Source of the DNA: Pseudomonas silvicola
Lineage (GTDB): Bacteria; Pseudomonadota; Gammaproteobacteria; Pseudomonadales; Pseudomonadaceae
Assembly: GCF_026651855.1 (NCBI RefSeq)
Contig: NZ_CP093280.1
Location: forward strand, 5,850,501 to 5,914,500
Length of the DNA stretch: 64,000 bases
Direction: 5' to 3'
The notes under the pieces were generated by a model that was not told the origin of the DNA, ran no database searches, and was given only the letters and a program-made list of their open reading frames with translations. Below, piece by piece: positions 48,874 through 57,203 of this stretch (the first letter of the stretch is position 1; each line of letters starts with the position of its first letter). The translations under genes and the position numbers were made by a program.

Positions 48874-49433
48874 CCCAACTCTATAAGCTCACCGGCCAAA
48901 TGGCTGAGCTGGCGGCCTTGGCCGACACCGACGACGAAGCTTTGATTCAGGCGATTCAAGACACCATGGATGGTATCCAGGGGGAGTTCGAGATCAAGGC
49001 TGAAAACATCGTCATGCTTCGCCGGAACATTGAGGGGGACATCGACGCCATCGACAAGGAAGTAGACCGACTGAACGAGCTCAAGCGCGTCAAGAAGAAC
49101 GGCGTTATCAAGATCACTGACTATCTGCGCCGCAATATGGAAGCGGCCGACATCAAGTCAATCAAGCGTCCCCTGTTCACGATCACCCTAGCCATGGCTC
49201 CCGAGAAGGTGATTGTCGACAACGAGGACGGCCTACCGGATGAATTGACCGTCGTGGCCACCTCGATCAACCCAGACAAGAAGGCCATCGCCGCCAAGCT
49301 CAAGGAGATTCGCGACCACAACGCCGCAGTGCGAGCCCGGATGGCCGCCGGCGAGGATGCGGAGGCCGAGCTTTTGGAAGAGCCGGCCTGGGCCCACCTG
49401 GAGCGCGGTGAAAGCTCCATACGGATCAAGTGA
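48870..49433 (+). CDS. Gp157-type phage protein
   Basis: 187 aa. Helical N-half (FEIKAENIVMLRRNIEGDIDAIDKEVDRLNELKRVKKNGVIKITDYLRRNM) and SIKRPLFTITLAMAPEKVIVDNEDGLPDEL... match the siphovirus Gp157 family, linked to phage-resistance phenotypes and recombination modules. Overlaps the annealase candidate. Confidence 0.85.
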   Translation: MTQLYKLTGQMAELAALADTDDEALIQAIQDTMDGIQGEFEIKAENIVMLRRNIEGDIDAIDKEVDRLNELKRVKKNGVIKITDYLRRNMEAADIKSIKRPLFTITLAMAPEKVIVDNEDGLPDELTVVATSINPDKKAIAAKLKEIRDHNAAVRARMAAGEDAEAELLEEPAWAHLERGESSIRIK

Positions 49434-49440
49434 GGTGACC

Positions 49441-49680
49441 ATGATCAGTCTCGAGCTCAACAGCGTCCGCGCGAAGGACGCCGACCGCGCAGCCCATGCT
49501 TCTGCGATAGCCGAGTTCTTGCGCGCCGGCGGAAAGGTACAGGCAGAAGATCCATCGGTTGAAAAGCTGCCGGAACCCCGCAGGGCCTGGATAGACCCCG
49601 AAACGGTCCTCAACCGCAAACGGCGCCGTCTTCGCCCGGCCGAAAGCCAACTGGTTCGCCAGATCACGGAGGCGCTATGA
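49441..49680 (+). CDS. Small early phage protein, unknown
   Basis: 79 aa from ATG 49441 (GAGGTGACC upstream). N-terminal half helical (AKDADRAAHASAIAEFLRAGGKV), C-terminal basic (NRKRRRLRPAESQLVRQ). Unknown. Confidence 0.6.
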   Translation: MISLELNSVRAKDADRAAHASAIAEFLRAGGKVQAEDPSVEKLPEPRRAWIDPETVLNRKRRRLRPAESQLVRQITEAL

Positions 49681-50138
49681 GCAAGGTACGCAAGCCCCAC
49701 AACTTCAAGGCCAGGATGGACCGGGCCAGCCGGGCGCTGCTCAAAACCAACCACGCCGCCGTGGTCAACGTCGAGTCGCCGGACCGGCAGATCATGCTCA
49801 ACTGGAAGAACTGCAAGCAGATCATCACCCTGCCGGTGGCCAACGCCCTGTGCGATATCCCCCACCGGTGGACGATCTACATGAGCGTGTTCTGCCAGCA
49901 GCCAGACGGCAGCCAGTACAGCAAGTCGACCGAGTTTTCACCGGTCGGCGTGCACCTGGTGGCGAACCTCGAACAGCTGATGATCAGCAAGCACGCCGAG
50001 CTGGTCGGGTCGAGCAACCAGAAGCACGTCATCGGGTCGGGCTGGATCGCTATACCCGACGAAGTGAGCCTGACGGAGGCCCAGGCCAACGCGGTATTCA
50101 CGGCCATGGGCGTATGGCAGCAGGCCAAGGCCGCATGA
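49677..50138 (+). CDS. Early phage protein, unknown
   Basis: 153 aa, ATGA overlap. FKARMDRASRALLKTNHAAVVNVESPDRQIMLNWKNCKQI...WTIYMSVFCQQPDGSQYSKSTEFSPVGVHLVANLEQLM. Soluble alpha/beta; family not recognised. Confidence 0.65.
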   Translation: MSKVRKPHNFKARMDRASRALLKTNHAAVVNVESPDRQIMLNWKNCKQIITLPVANALCDIPHRWTIYMSVFCQQPDGSQYSKSTEFSPVGVHLVANLEQLMISKHAELVGSSNQKHVIGSGWIAIPDEVSLTEAQANAVFTAMGVWQQAKAA

Positions 50139-50210
50139 GACGAATCAGCACCAAGGTCCGGGCCCGGCGCCGGGCCGAACATCTCCACCTTCCACCAAGT
50201 GGTATTCAAC

Positions 50211-50621
50211 ATGACCCCAATTTGGCGATACCTCACCCACCCGTCCGGGATGACGGCCCAGGCGTTGGCCGAATCGGCCAAGATGACCGTCCAGGCGGTG
50301 CGCGCCGACCTTGCCGCGCTTGAGTCTGCCGGCAAGGCCCGGCGACAACGCGCAGCCGTGGGCCAGCCCCATCGCTGGTGGCGCGCCGGCAACCAGCCGC
50401 TGGATGGCGACGAGGTCATGCTGCACATGGCTTTGGCCGCCTACCACAACTCATCCGCCGACAAGCTGCGGGAAGTCCTGGCCGACGTCGGCCGCCGGGC
50501 GAAGAACCCCGCCCACCAGAAAATCGTGACCCTGTGCGCAACCGCCCGGGAACCGCACCAAGTGGTGTGGTCGGCGCTAGCCGAGTACGACGTTAGTAGC
50601 ACCGCCTCACAGGCAGCCTGA
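50211..50621 (+). CDS. Winged-helix-like regulator
   Basis: 136 aa from ATG 50211 (no clear SD; a GTG at 50199 is possible). N-terminal wHTH: IWRYLTHPSGMTAQALAESAKMTVQAVRADLAALESAGKARRQRAAVGQPHRWW. C-terminal helical half. A 62-codon ORF (50135-50323) overlaps in another frame and might couple translation. Probably DNA-binding. Confidence 0.6.
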   Translation: MTPIWRYLTHPSGMTAQALAESAKMTVQAVRADLAALESAGKARRQRAAVGQPHRWWRAGNQPLDGDEVMLHMALAAYHNSSADKLREVLADVGRRAKNPAHQKIVTLCATAREPHQVVWSALAEYDVSSTASQAA

Positions 50622-50694
50622 TCCCTTCGCAGCAATTCCACCACCACACCAACATCCATCCCAGCGGCGCGAGAGCCGATTAGGAGCATTTGCC

Positions 50695-51042
50695 ATGCCC
50701 GTACCAACCGACACAGCCGAATTTTTGGAAGAACTGAACGGCGGCGCCTTCGCCAGCCAGATCGGCCACGCCCTTTCCGAGGTTGCTTCCGGGGTCGTCG
50801 ACCACGGCAAAGCCGGCAAGCTTGTGATCACCTTGGACTTCAGCCAGATCGGCGAATCCAGCCAGGTGAAGATCAAGCACAAGCTCGACTACAAGGTGCC
50901 TACCAAGCGCGGCACCCGCAGCGAGAACACCACTCTGGATACGCCGATGCACGTAGGCGCCGGCGGCAAGATCTCGCTGTTCGCCGAGAAGCACGACCAG
51001 CTGTTCACCCGCGAACAAGCCCCCATCGTTCCACGCACCTAA
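50695..51042 (+). CDS. Early phage protein upstream of DUF2303 gene
   Basis: 115 aa, AGGAG 8 nt before ATG. LNGGAFASQIGHALSEVASGVVDHGKAGKLVITLDFSQIGESSQVKIKHKLDYKVPT...SLFAEKHDQLF. Regularly found beside DUF2303 genes in phages; function unknown. Confidence 0.7.
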   Translation: MPVPTDTAEFLEELNGGAFASQIGHALSEVASGVVDHGKAGKLVITLDFSQIGESSQVKIKHKLDYKVPTKRGTRSENTTLDTPMHVGAGGKISLFAEKHDQLFTREQAPIVPRT

Positions 51043-51067
51043 GCCCCAAACCACAAGGATCTAAAGC

Positions 51068-51883
51068 ATGTCCCTGACCAAAGAAGCAGTACAACTGATC
51101 ACCGATACCGCACTGGAAGCGGCCGGCAAGCAGCTGGACACCCATGCGCCCACCGTGGTGCTGCCCGATGGCTGCCAGGTGGTTGCCTTGGAGAAGTGGC
51201 AGGCAGGCCGCAGCCGCTTTCGTGGCATCTACTCCACCCACTCGCTGGCCGATTTCAGCACCTACGTGGCGGCCCGGGCTATCCCCACCGCCAAAGGCTT
51301 CATTGACCAGGACGAAATGACCTGCACCCTGCTGTTCAACTTGGGCGATGACGCCAACCCCGGCCACGCAGATGATCGTGCGGTGCTGAAACTGAAGCCA
51401 TCGGCAGGCTACAAAGCCGCGCAGGCCATCGGCGGCCGCGCCATGTCGCAGAAAGAGCTGAGCGACTGGATCGAAGATTGGCACCAGTACCTGACTCCAG
51501 TCGATGAGGCCGGCAGCCCGGTACCGGTGGCCAAGGCCATCGCTGCGGTGCGCACCATCACCATCAAGGCCACCAGCGAGTCGGAAACGAGCGTAGGCGA
51601 GACCAGCGCCAGCCGTAGCGCGATGGACCAGATCGAAGCGCGCAGCAAGGAAACCTTGCCCGCGGCCCTGCTGTTCAACGTGATCCCGTTCGAAGGCCTG
51701 ACCGAGCAGCGGATCCAGTTGCGCGTGTCGGTGATCACCAGCGGTTCGCAGCCGGTGCTGAAGTTGCGCTGGCTGGGCGAGGAAGTTCAGCGCGAAGACA
51801 TCGCGCAGGAGTTCAAGACGGTGCTGCAGCAGCAGATCGGTAGCAATGCGGCCCTTGCCTTGGGCTCGTTCGATCCGAAGTGA
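51068..51883 (+). CDS. DUF2303 (YfdQ-like) phage protein
   Basis: 271 aa. Residues PDGCQVVALEKWQAGRSRFRGIYSTHSLADFSTYV, GFIDQDEMTCTLLFNLGD...GHADDRAVLKLKPSAGYKA, LSDWIEDW and LPAALLFNVIPFEGL match DUF2303. Conserved early protein, function unknown. Confidence 0.85.
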   Translation: MSLTKEAVQLITDTALEAAGKQLDTHAPTVVLPDGCQVVALEKWQAGRSRFRGIYSTHSLADFSTYVAARAIPTAKGFIDQDEMTCTLLFNLGDDANPGHADDRAVLKLKPSAGYKAAQAIGGRAMSQKELSDWIEDWHQYLTPVDEAGSPVPVAKAIAAVRTITIKATSESETSVGETSASRSAMDQIEARSKETLPAALLFNVIPFEGLTEQRIQLRVSVITSGSQPVLKLRWLGEEVQREDIAQEFKTVLQQQIGSNAALALGSFDPK

Positions 51884-51937
51884 AACTTTCGAGGTGATCC
51901 TGCTGAAGACTCAGCAGGATCTAGAGAGGGCCAGAGG

Positions 51938-52156
51938 CTAAAACTTACTTTGGGTCGGATTTTGTTTAAGGAACTCGGCGCCCCTGGCAAATGCTGCTTT
52001 TTCGGCTTCCTGAGCAGTAGCAAATTCTCCGCGACGTGTAGGAGGTAGGTCTCTGCCCTGTACCGATACGTTGATGATGTCCCAACCGCCAGCTAGGTTT
52101 GCAGCGCTGACAACAACTGTCACACCCTCTTCGTTCGACGATTCCTGTAAGAACAT
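51938..52156 (-). CDS. 72-aa protein read against the early operon, paralog A
   Basis: ATG 52156 with GGAGAG upstream. VTVVVSAANLAGGWDIINVSVQGRDLPPTRRGEFATAQEAEKAAFARGAEFL. Aligns over its length with the 73-aa product at 52232-52453 (shared VVS, LPP, A..EA..A...G). Each copy has the same promoter-like block upstream. Short beta then helix; unknown, possibly an anti-defence or regulatory protein made in the lysogen. Confidence 0.65.
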   Translation of the reverse strand: MFLQESSNEEGVTVVVSAANLAGGWDIINVSVQGRDLPPTRRGEFATAQEAEKAAFARGAEFLKQNPTQSKF

Positions 52157-52193
52157 TTTTTCTCTCCATGAGCCGGCCGAATGCCGGTCACTA

Positions 52194-52230
52194 CCTATAG
52201 CCCACCCCAAGTCAAATTGCCACCATCCGG
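52194..52230 (-). promoter_or_regulatory. Promoter-like element of paralog A
   Basis: Minus strand CCGGATGGTGGCAATT, 15 bp, TATAGG. The same block with identical spacing precedes paralog B. Confidence 0.5.
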
Positions 52231-52231
52231 G

Positions 52232-52453
52232 CTAATAACCTTTGTCCCGATTCTTTTCTTGGGCGGCCCGAATTGCTTCCCCCCAGGCGATACCGCCGGC
52301 CTTGGCTTCATCTGCGCTCGCGTAGCTCGTTGCCCGGCATGGTGGCAAACGCTTTCCGTCAATCTCGACGCAGTCCACATACCAAGTAATCGCCCCATCC
52401 GCGGACGATACAGAAACGATAACCCCATTTCGTTTAGCCGTTTCTATAAGCAC
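52232..52453 (-). CDS. 73-aa protein read against the early operon, paralog B (GTG start)
   Basis: GTG 52453 with GGTGGAG 7 nt upstream. VIVSVSSADGAITWYVDCVEIDGKRLPPCRATSYASADEAKAGGIAWGEAI. Paralog of the gene at 51938. Longer starts would swallow the promoter-like block, so the GTG is preferred; its size then equals paralog A. Confidence 0.6.
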   Translation of the reverse strand: MLIETAKRNGVIVSVSSADGAITWYVDCVEIDGKRLPPCRATSYASADEAKAGGIAWGEAIRAAQEKNRDKGY

Positions 52454-52483
52454 GACCAGGCTCCACCTGTTAATCAGAAGCTT

Positions 52484-52520
52484 TATATACCCCACCACCT
52501 TTTGAATTGCCACCATCCGG
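52484..52520 (-). promoter_or_regulatory. Promoter-like element of paralog B
   Basis: Minus strand CCGGATGGTGGCAATT, 15 bp, TATATAA; 31 bp before the GTG start. Confidence 0.5.
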
Positions 52521-52553
52521 CCACGGAGGGCGGCGCATGCAATGGAGATTGCC

Positions 52554-53288
52554 ATGAGCAATGACGAACGCCGCCTGGCGGCCATCGCCAACCGCAAGAA
52601 AACCGAACAGGACTACCGGGACCGCGCCGCCCAGAACCTGGCCGATCATGAATACACCTGCATCGTGCAGCAAGACAACGCGGTGATCTGGCGCTGCAAA
52701 GCACCGAAGAGCACCGCCTATGCCTTTGACATCATGATGACGCGCTTCGGCATCGCCGTTGTGGGCGACATCGACAACCTGACGTTCTCCGTTGGCATGG
52801 GCTACGGGATCGAATTTCTGGGCGGAGATGACGTGACGTACTACCTGCACACCAAGCTGGATGAGCGCTGCAAACAGCGCGAGTTCAGCGAAAGCCTGTT
52901 TCGGGAAGTGCTGATGCGCCATGTGGCCATGGCCGTCGAGGAAGAGTGTGGGGCCGAGTTGTATGAGTCGCTGCCTGAATGGCTCCAGGACCCCGATAAG
53001 GTGCGTGCCGCTCATTGGGGAGAGTTTCGCCAGGTCGTCCTAGCCGCGCGGCGCGATCTCGAAAACGGCGACGACCGCTGGATGCACTGGGACGAGCTTT
53101 TCGACCAGATCGCGGAGATCAGCTCCACTACAGAGGCTCAGATCTTCATGCGCGACAACGAAGAGGCGCTATTCCTTGGCCCTGAATGGTACGAAAACCG
53201 CGTCGATGAGCCAGCGCAAAGCCTGATCCAGCGCCTCTATATGATCAACCACGCTGCCAAGGCGATCCTGGCCCAGCAGGCTCCGTAG
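52554..53288 (+). CDS. Early phage protein, unknown
   Basis: 244 aa from ATG 52554 (GGAG 6 nt upstream). Acidic helical protein: IANRKKTEQDYRDRAAQNLADHEYTCIVQQDNAVIWRCKAP, FDIMMTRFGIAVVGDIDNLTFSVGMGYGIEFL; C-terminal LIQRLYMINHAAKAIL. Not a recognised family. Confidence 0.65.
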   Translation: MSNDERRLAAIANRKKTEQDYRDRAAQNLADHEYTCIVQQDNAVIWRCKAPKSTAYAFDIMMTRFGIAVVGDIDNLTFSVGMGYGIEFLGGDDVTYYLHTKLDERCKQREFSESLFREVLMRHVAMAVEEECGAELYESLPEWLQDPDKVRAAHWGEFRQVVLAARRDLENGDDRWMHWDELFDQIAEISSTTEAQIFMRDNEEALFLGPEWYENRVDEPAQSLIQRLYMINHAAKAILAQQAP

Positions 53289-53381
53289 GCAGCCGCCTAA
53301 CCCCATCCTCCCCTATATCGCCACCTCGGCCAGCCATCGGCAGGCGGGGCTGCCTGGAGTATCCATGCCCCAAAGCCATAT

Positions 53382-54041
53382 TCACCTAATAAGCCGTTTC
53401 CTTAACACCTCCTCAATTTCGAAAATTAAAGAATTGAAGGAGTCGGCCCATGCATCGGACTCACCGTCCATAGCGTAGTACAGGATATCTGGTTTGGCCC
53501 TATGAATCTTTCTGTACGCCTCACGCATGTCAGGACTTGCGTAAGGATCTTGCATTCTTAAGTAAGTGCCAATGTAGCCAGCTAGGGCAGAATGCAACTT
53601 GAACAATGGCTCGAACAGCTCTTTCACCTCCCGCCCCCAAACAGCCTCACTTTCCAAAATATTCGTCAACAACGACGCTTTAAACCTATCTGCCTCTGCC
53701 AAACGTCGGTGATATGCTTGGGACTGACCTTTAAACGCCTCCTGCTCGCTGCTTAGCCCTATTCTTTCCTCTTTAGACAACTGAACTTCGTGGGACCACA
53801 ACGCTGGCGAGCGAACATAGCTTAAAGCATCCCTATATTTGTACATCTCTATGAGAATACGCCTGGCTAAATCATGATCGCTAGTCCCCTTATTCTGTCT
53901 TTTCCAAGTTTTCAGCCCGGAGCATCCCACATAAGCAGCGACACCGACACCGGCTGCACTTACGAGCGTCCCAATCACACCAAACACATCTTTTGTAACT
54001 GCCCAGTTTGTCTCAGTTATTGCTAAGCAAAGCGACATTTC
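53382..54041 (-). CDS. AT-rich membrane protein read against the early operon (candidate moron/defence)
   Basis: 219 aa from ATG 54041. One N-terminal membrane segment (VFGVIGTLVSAAGVGVAAYVG) followed by a long cytoplasmic helical domain (HDLARRILIEMYKYRDALSYV..., ADRFKASLLTNILESEAVWGREVKELFEPLFKLHSAL). Base composition is clearly more A/T-rich than flanking genes, indicating recent acquisition. A TATAGT/GATAAT-containing stretch lies just upstream. No family recognised; topology resembles membrane-tethered abortive-infection effectors (inference). Confidence 0.7.
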   Translation of the reverse strand, partial: EMSLCLAITETNWAVTKDVFGVIGTLVSAAGVGVAAYVGCSGLKTWKRQNKGTSDHDLARRILIEMYKYRDALSYVRSPALWSHEVQLSKEERIGLSSEQEAFKGQSQAYHRRLAEADRFKASLLTNILESEAVWGREVKELFEPLFKLHSALAGYIGTYLRMQDPYASPDMREAYRKIHRAKPDILYYAMDGESDAWADSFNSLIFEIEEVLRKRLIR

Positions 54042-54087
54042 CGCCCCCCACCAATGATTATCTTCACTATAACTGCGAGGTCTCGTA

Positions 54088-55011
54088 ATGCCCACAGCTA
54101 TTGATTTGTTCGCCGGCCTCGGCGGATGGTCCACGGGCGCCCGCGCGGCGGGCATCGAGGTCCGATGGGCGGCCAACCACTGGCCCGAGGCCGTGAAGTG
54201 GCACGCCGCCAACCACCCCGCCACCGACCACGTGTGCCAGGACCTGCACCAGGCGCGCTGGGAGCAGGTACCGGCCCATGACCTGTTGCTGGCTTCGCCA
54301 TGCTGCCAGGGCCACTCGAAGGCGCGCGGGAAGGCCTCGGGCAACCCGCAGCATGATTCGTCCCGCTCCACCGCCTGGGCAGTCGTATCGGCCCTGGAGT
54401 ATCACCGGCCGGCGGGCGGGGTGGTGGAGAACGTGCCGGAATTCGTGGATTGGGCGCTGTACCCTGCTTGGCTACAAGCGGTCCAGGCGCTGGGCTACCA
54501 GGTCGCTCCGCACATCGTCGACTGCGCGGACCTGGGCGTGCCCCAGCACCGCGTCCGCCTGTTCCTGGTGCTGACCCGCAGCCGTGCACCGCTGATGCTG
54601 GAGCTGCACAAGCGCCAGCACGTGCCAGCCGCCAGCTTCCTGGACTTCAGCGCGGGCAAGTGGTCGCCCATCGAGAAGCCTGGGCGGGCTGCCGCGACCC
54701 TCGTCCGGGTGGCCAACGGCCGGGCCAGATTCGGCGACCGGTTCATCATGCCTTATTACGGCAAGGGGTCGGGCCTCACCGGGCGGTGCACCAGCCGCCC
54801 CATCGGGACCATCACCACCCTGGACCGCTGGGCCTTGGTACGCGGCGACGAGATGCGGATGCTCAGCGCCAGCGAAGCCCTGGCCGCCCAGAGCTTCCCG
54901 GCCAGCACCCTCCGGCCGGACAACCACCGGCTGACCATGCACATGGCCGGCAACGCGGTCCCGCCGCTGGCCGGCCAGCGCATCCTCGAAGCGATGATGG
55001 CTGCCGCGTAG
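54088..55011 (+). CDS. DNA cytosine-5 methyltransferase
   Basis: 307 aa. Motif I IDLFAGLGGWSTGARAAG (5-22); motif IV ASPCCQGHSKARG with catalytic Cys (73); motif VI VVENVPEF (113-120); motif VIII QHRVRLFL; C-terminal motif X NAVPPLAG. GAGG 7 nt before the ATG. No restriction partner is adjacent, so a solitary phage methylase protecting phage DNA or regulating expression is likely. Recognition sequence unknown. Confidence 0.92.
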   Translation: MPTAIDLFAGLGGWSTGARAAGIEVRWAANHWPEAVKWHAANHPATDHVCQDLHQARWEQVPAHDLLLASPCCQGHSKARGKASGNPQHDSSRSTAWAVVSALEYHRPAGGVVENVPEFVDWALYPAWLQAVQALGYQVAPHIVDCADLGVPQHRVRLFLVLTRSRAPLMLELHKRQHVPAASFLDFSAGKWSPIEKPGRAAATLVRVANGRARFGDRFIMPYYGKGSGLTGRCTSRPIGTITTLDRWALVRGDEMRMLSASEALAAQSFPASTLRPDNHRLTMHMAGNAVPPLAGQRILEAMMAAA

Positions 55012-55077
55012 CGACAAGAGCACATTTGTACTCCACCCCTATCACAGCCTGCTGCGGCAGGCGCAGAGGACAGATAG

Positions 55078-55416
55078 ATGAAATACCCCCAAGACGATCA
55101 GAACGAGATAAACCGGCTGCACGCCGAGTTCATCGTCCTGCACGAGCCCCACAACGAGCAGGTGATGGCCTTCCAGGATGCGAGCTACGCGCTTGGCCTG
55201 AAGCGGGGCCAGGCCCGCGAGGCAGCCCTCCAGCAGCGCCTGAACGAGGCGGATCAGCGGGTTGATGCGATGAACGGGGCAATACGACTGCTGAGGGAAT
55301 TTCGCGACGTGGCTTATGGCGGATTCCTTGATAACGACCACGTTCGGCGCACTCGGACTGACCTGGACGCCTTCCTCAGCCAACTGACCAAAGACAGCCC
55401 GGAGGTGGGATCGTGA
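55078..55416 (+). CDS. Coiled-coil early phage protein, unknown
   Basis: 112 aa: NEINRLHAEFIVLHEPHNEQVMAFQDASYALGLKRGQAREAALQQRLNEADQRVDAMNGAIRLL. Ends EVGS and overlaps the next GTG start by 4 bp. Confidence 0.6.
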   Translation: MKYPQDDQNEINRLHAEFIVLHEPHNEQVMAFQDASYALGLKRGQAREAALQQRLNEADQRVDAMNGAIRLLREFRDVAYGGFLDNDHVRRTRTDLDAFLSQLTKDSPEVGS

Positions 55417-55625
55417 GCAAATTCATCATCTTCGAAGACCGCAAGGACTACCCGATGTACGTCACGCACATTGCTGGCGGTGAAGTCGGTCAGTTCAATG
55501 GCGAACATGAGGCCTACCGGTTCGACTCACTTGCAGAGGCTGATGACGTGTGTTCGTACCTGAACGCACCGGAGACATTCCACTCCGAACATGGGCAATT
55601 CAAGGTGCAGGAGGTGGGATCGTGA
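55413..55625 (+). CDS. Small early phage protein, unknown (GTG start)
   Basis: 70 aa. GTG 55413 with GGAGG 7 nt upstream. IIFEDRKDYPMYVTHIAGGEVGQFNGEHEAYRFDSLAEADDVCSYLN; ends EVGS. The stop/start junction is identical to the one before it. Confidence 0.6.
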   Translation: MSKFIIFEDRKDYPMYVTHIAGGEVGQFNGEHEAYRFDSLAEADDVCSYLNAPETFHSEHGQFKVQEVGS

Positions 55626-55885
55626 GCTGCAAGCATGAGGCATTTGAAGCCTCGGTCCGTGTAGCGCGGATCGAAGACCAGGGCCGCTTCATGGCCGAGA
55701 TCCGGATCACCTGCGCGAATTGCGGCAAACCGATGCAGTTCATGGGGCTGGAACCTGGCCTGAACTACGACGGCGCAACAGTGAGCCTGGACGGCCTTGA
55801 GGCAAACATCGGCATTCACCCGGTCGGGCAGCGCCCCAACCCGCTGCAGAAGCTCATGGGCTACACCGTCAAAGCGCACAACTGA
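55622..55885 (+). CDS. Small zinc-binding-like phage protein (GTG start)
   Basis: 87 aa. GTG 55622 with AGGAGG 7 nt upstream. CKHEAFEASVRVARIEDQGRFMAEIRITCANCGKPMQF...YDGATVSLDGLEANIGIHPVG: a CxxC plus an N-terminal Cys/His pair. Common phage family of unknown function. Confidence 0.65.
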   Translation: MSCKHEAFEASVRVARIEDQGRFMAEIRITCANCGKPMQFMGLEPGLNYDGATVSLDGLEANIGIHPVGQRPNPLQKLMGYTVKAHN

Positions 55886-55920
55886 CCAGAAAATCTTCAG
55901 CCAACCCAGAAAATCTTCAG
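55886..55920. repeat. 15-bp direct repeat
   Basis: CCAGAAAATCTTCAG at 55886-55900 and 55906-55920, 20-bp period, in the leader of the next gene. Confidence 0.7.
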
Positions 55921-55950
55921 TTCTCCCCTTTCCCCTCAGGAGCAAACGCA

Positions 55951-56361
55951 ATGAGCAAAGACATGATCAGCGTGCCGCGTGAGCTGCTGGAGATGGCCAC
56001 CCGAATTTCTCGTAAGCCACCCGACGAAAAGATATCGCGAGAGGCGCAGAAGCAATTGCGCGCCCTGCTGGCCCAGCCGAACACCTGCACCAAGGACGGC
56101 GGCCAGTGCGAGCCAGTGGCGTGGTACGACAGAAATGAAATGCAACGAATGGAATCAGGCGGTGTTGCTTCGATACTTGTTGCAGGCAAGAAGCAACAAT
56201 TTTACAACGCGCCGCTGTACAGCGACCCGCCTGCCCCGGCGCCGGTGGTGCTGCCGGAGCGCAAGCAGTGGGGTGGCCTTCTCCCTACTGCCGAAAACCT
56301 GAAGACTGACGGTTGGAACGCTTGCCTCGACGAGTTCAAGCGCCTCAACCCCGCCCTCTAA
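55951..56361 (+). CDS. Early phage protein, unknown
   Basis: 136 aa. SVPRELLEMATRISRKPPDEKISREAQKQLRALLAQP, then C-terminal ENLKTDGWNACLDEFKRL, a modular architecture common in phage early genes (variable middle with Pro-rich APAPVVLPERKQW). Function unknown. Confidence 0.65.
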   Translation: MSKDMISVPRELLEMATRISRKPPDEKISREAQKQLRALLAQPNTCTKDGGQCEPVAWYDRNEMQRMESGGVASILVAGKKQQFYNAPLYSDPPAPAPVVLPERKQWGGLLPTAENLKTDGWNACLDEFKRLNPAL

Positions 56362-56414
56362 CCCTCCCCATCTATCAAAGTCAGCCGCTGTAGCGGTATG
56401 GCGAGGTATTGCCG

Positions 56415-57203
56415 ATGGAAATCGAGACTATCACCACAGAAGCGCAGCTTTGCGCGATCTTTATGGCTGAGTTCAACAGCTTGCCGGGCTGGACCTGCCA
56501 TCCAGAGGCCGCGGGGTTTGACGTTCTGGTGGTGCATGAAGACGGTCGCCAGATTGGCGTGGAGGCCAAGCTCGCCTTGAATGCCAAAGTCGCCGACCAG
56601 ATCCTGCCGTCGCTCGGAGATGAGTTTTATGGTCGCCCCGGACCGGATCACAGGCTTGTGATCGTCAGCAAGATCACAGACGCAAGTGCTGGCATCAAGA
56701 AGATGCTGGAACACCTGGGCATCCGCGTTCTGGTAGCCAGCAAGTATTCAAGAGTTAAAGGTTGCTCGCATGGGTTCAGCATCGATTCCGAGCTGTTCTG
56801 GCCTGAGAAAGACCTGCCGCGCTGGGGCTACTACAACCGGATGTTTGACTGGTGGCCAGAAACGCGGTGCGCCGTGCCGTCAGTGGTCACCAGGCTTCCT
56901 GCCGGCGTGCCATCGCCAATCCGGCTCACCCCATGGAAAGAGTCGGCGCTGCGTGTAATCGCGCAAATGCGCTTACAGGGATTCATCACCGCCAAACAGA
57001 TTGCCTCCTATGGGATCGGTGTGACGGCCTGGACCCAGTCGCCAGGCAGCAAGCGCGCATGGTTGGTCCGGGGCGCATCGCGCGGCCAGTGGCTTGAAAC
57101 TGAGCACATGCCCGCCTTCGACAAGCAACACCCGGATGCTTACGCGCTGGCGGTCACAGAGATCGCCACGAAGGCCGCCGCACCACTGGAGCTCATATCA
57201 TGA
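56415..57203 (+). CDS. PD-(D/E)XK-nuclease-like phage protein
   Basis: 262 aa from ATG 56415. N-terminal motif: E20, then GFDVLVV with D36, GRQIGVEAKLAL with E50-x-K52, in the spacing of PD-(D/E)XK folds. The remainder is Trp-rich and unfamiliar (DLPRWGYYNRMFDWWPETRC). Lies three genes after the C5 methyltransferase cluster. Possible nuclease or inactivated relative. Confidence 0.6.
   Translation: MEIETITTEAQLCAIFMAEFNSLPGWTCHPEAAGFDVLVVHEDGRQIGVEAKLALNAKVADQILPSLGDEFYGRPGPDHRLVIVSKITDASAGIKKMLEHLGIRVLVASKYSRVKGCSHGFSIDSELFWPEKDLPRWGYYNRMFDWWPETRCAVPSVVTRLPAGVPSPIRLTPWKESALRVIAQMRLQGFITAKQIASYGIGVTAWTQSPGSKRAWLVRGASRGQWLETEHMPAFDKQHPDAYALAVTEIATKAAAPLELIS

Noticed and set aside
50135-50323. 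62-codon ORF overlapping the winged-helix gene
   Set aside because: ATGA overlap is attractive, but most of it is out of frame with a better protein and its C-terminal half looks non-coding. Kept only as a possible coupling ORF.
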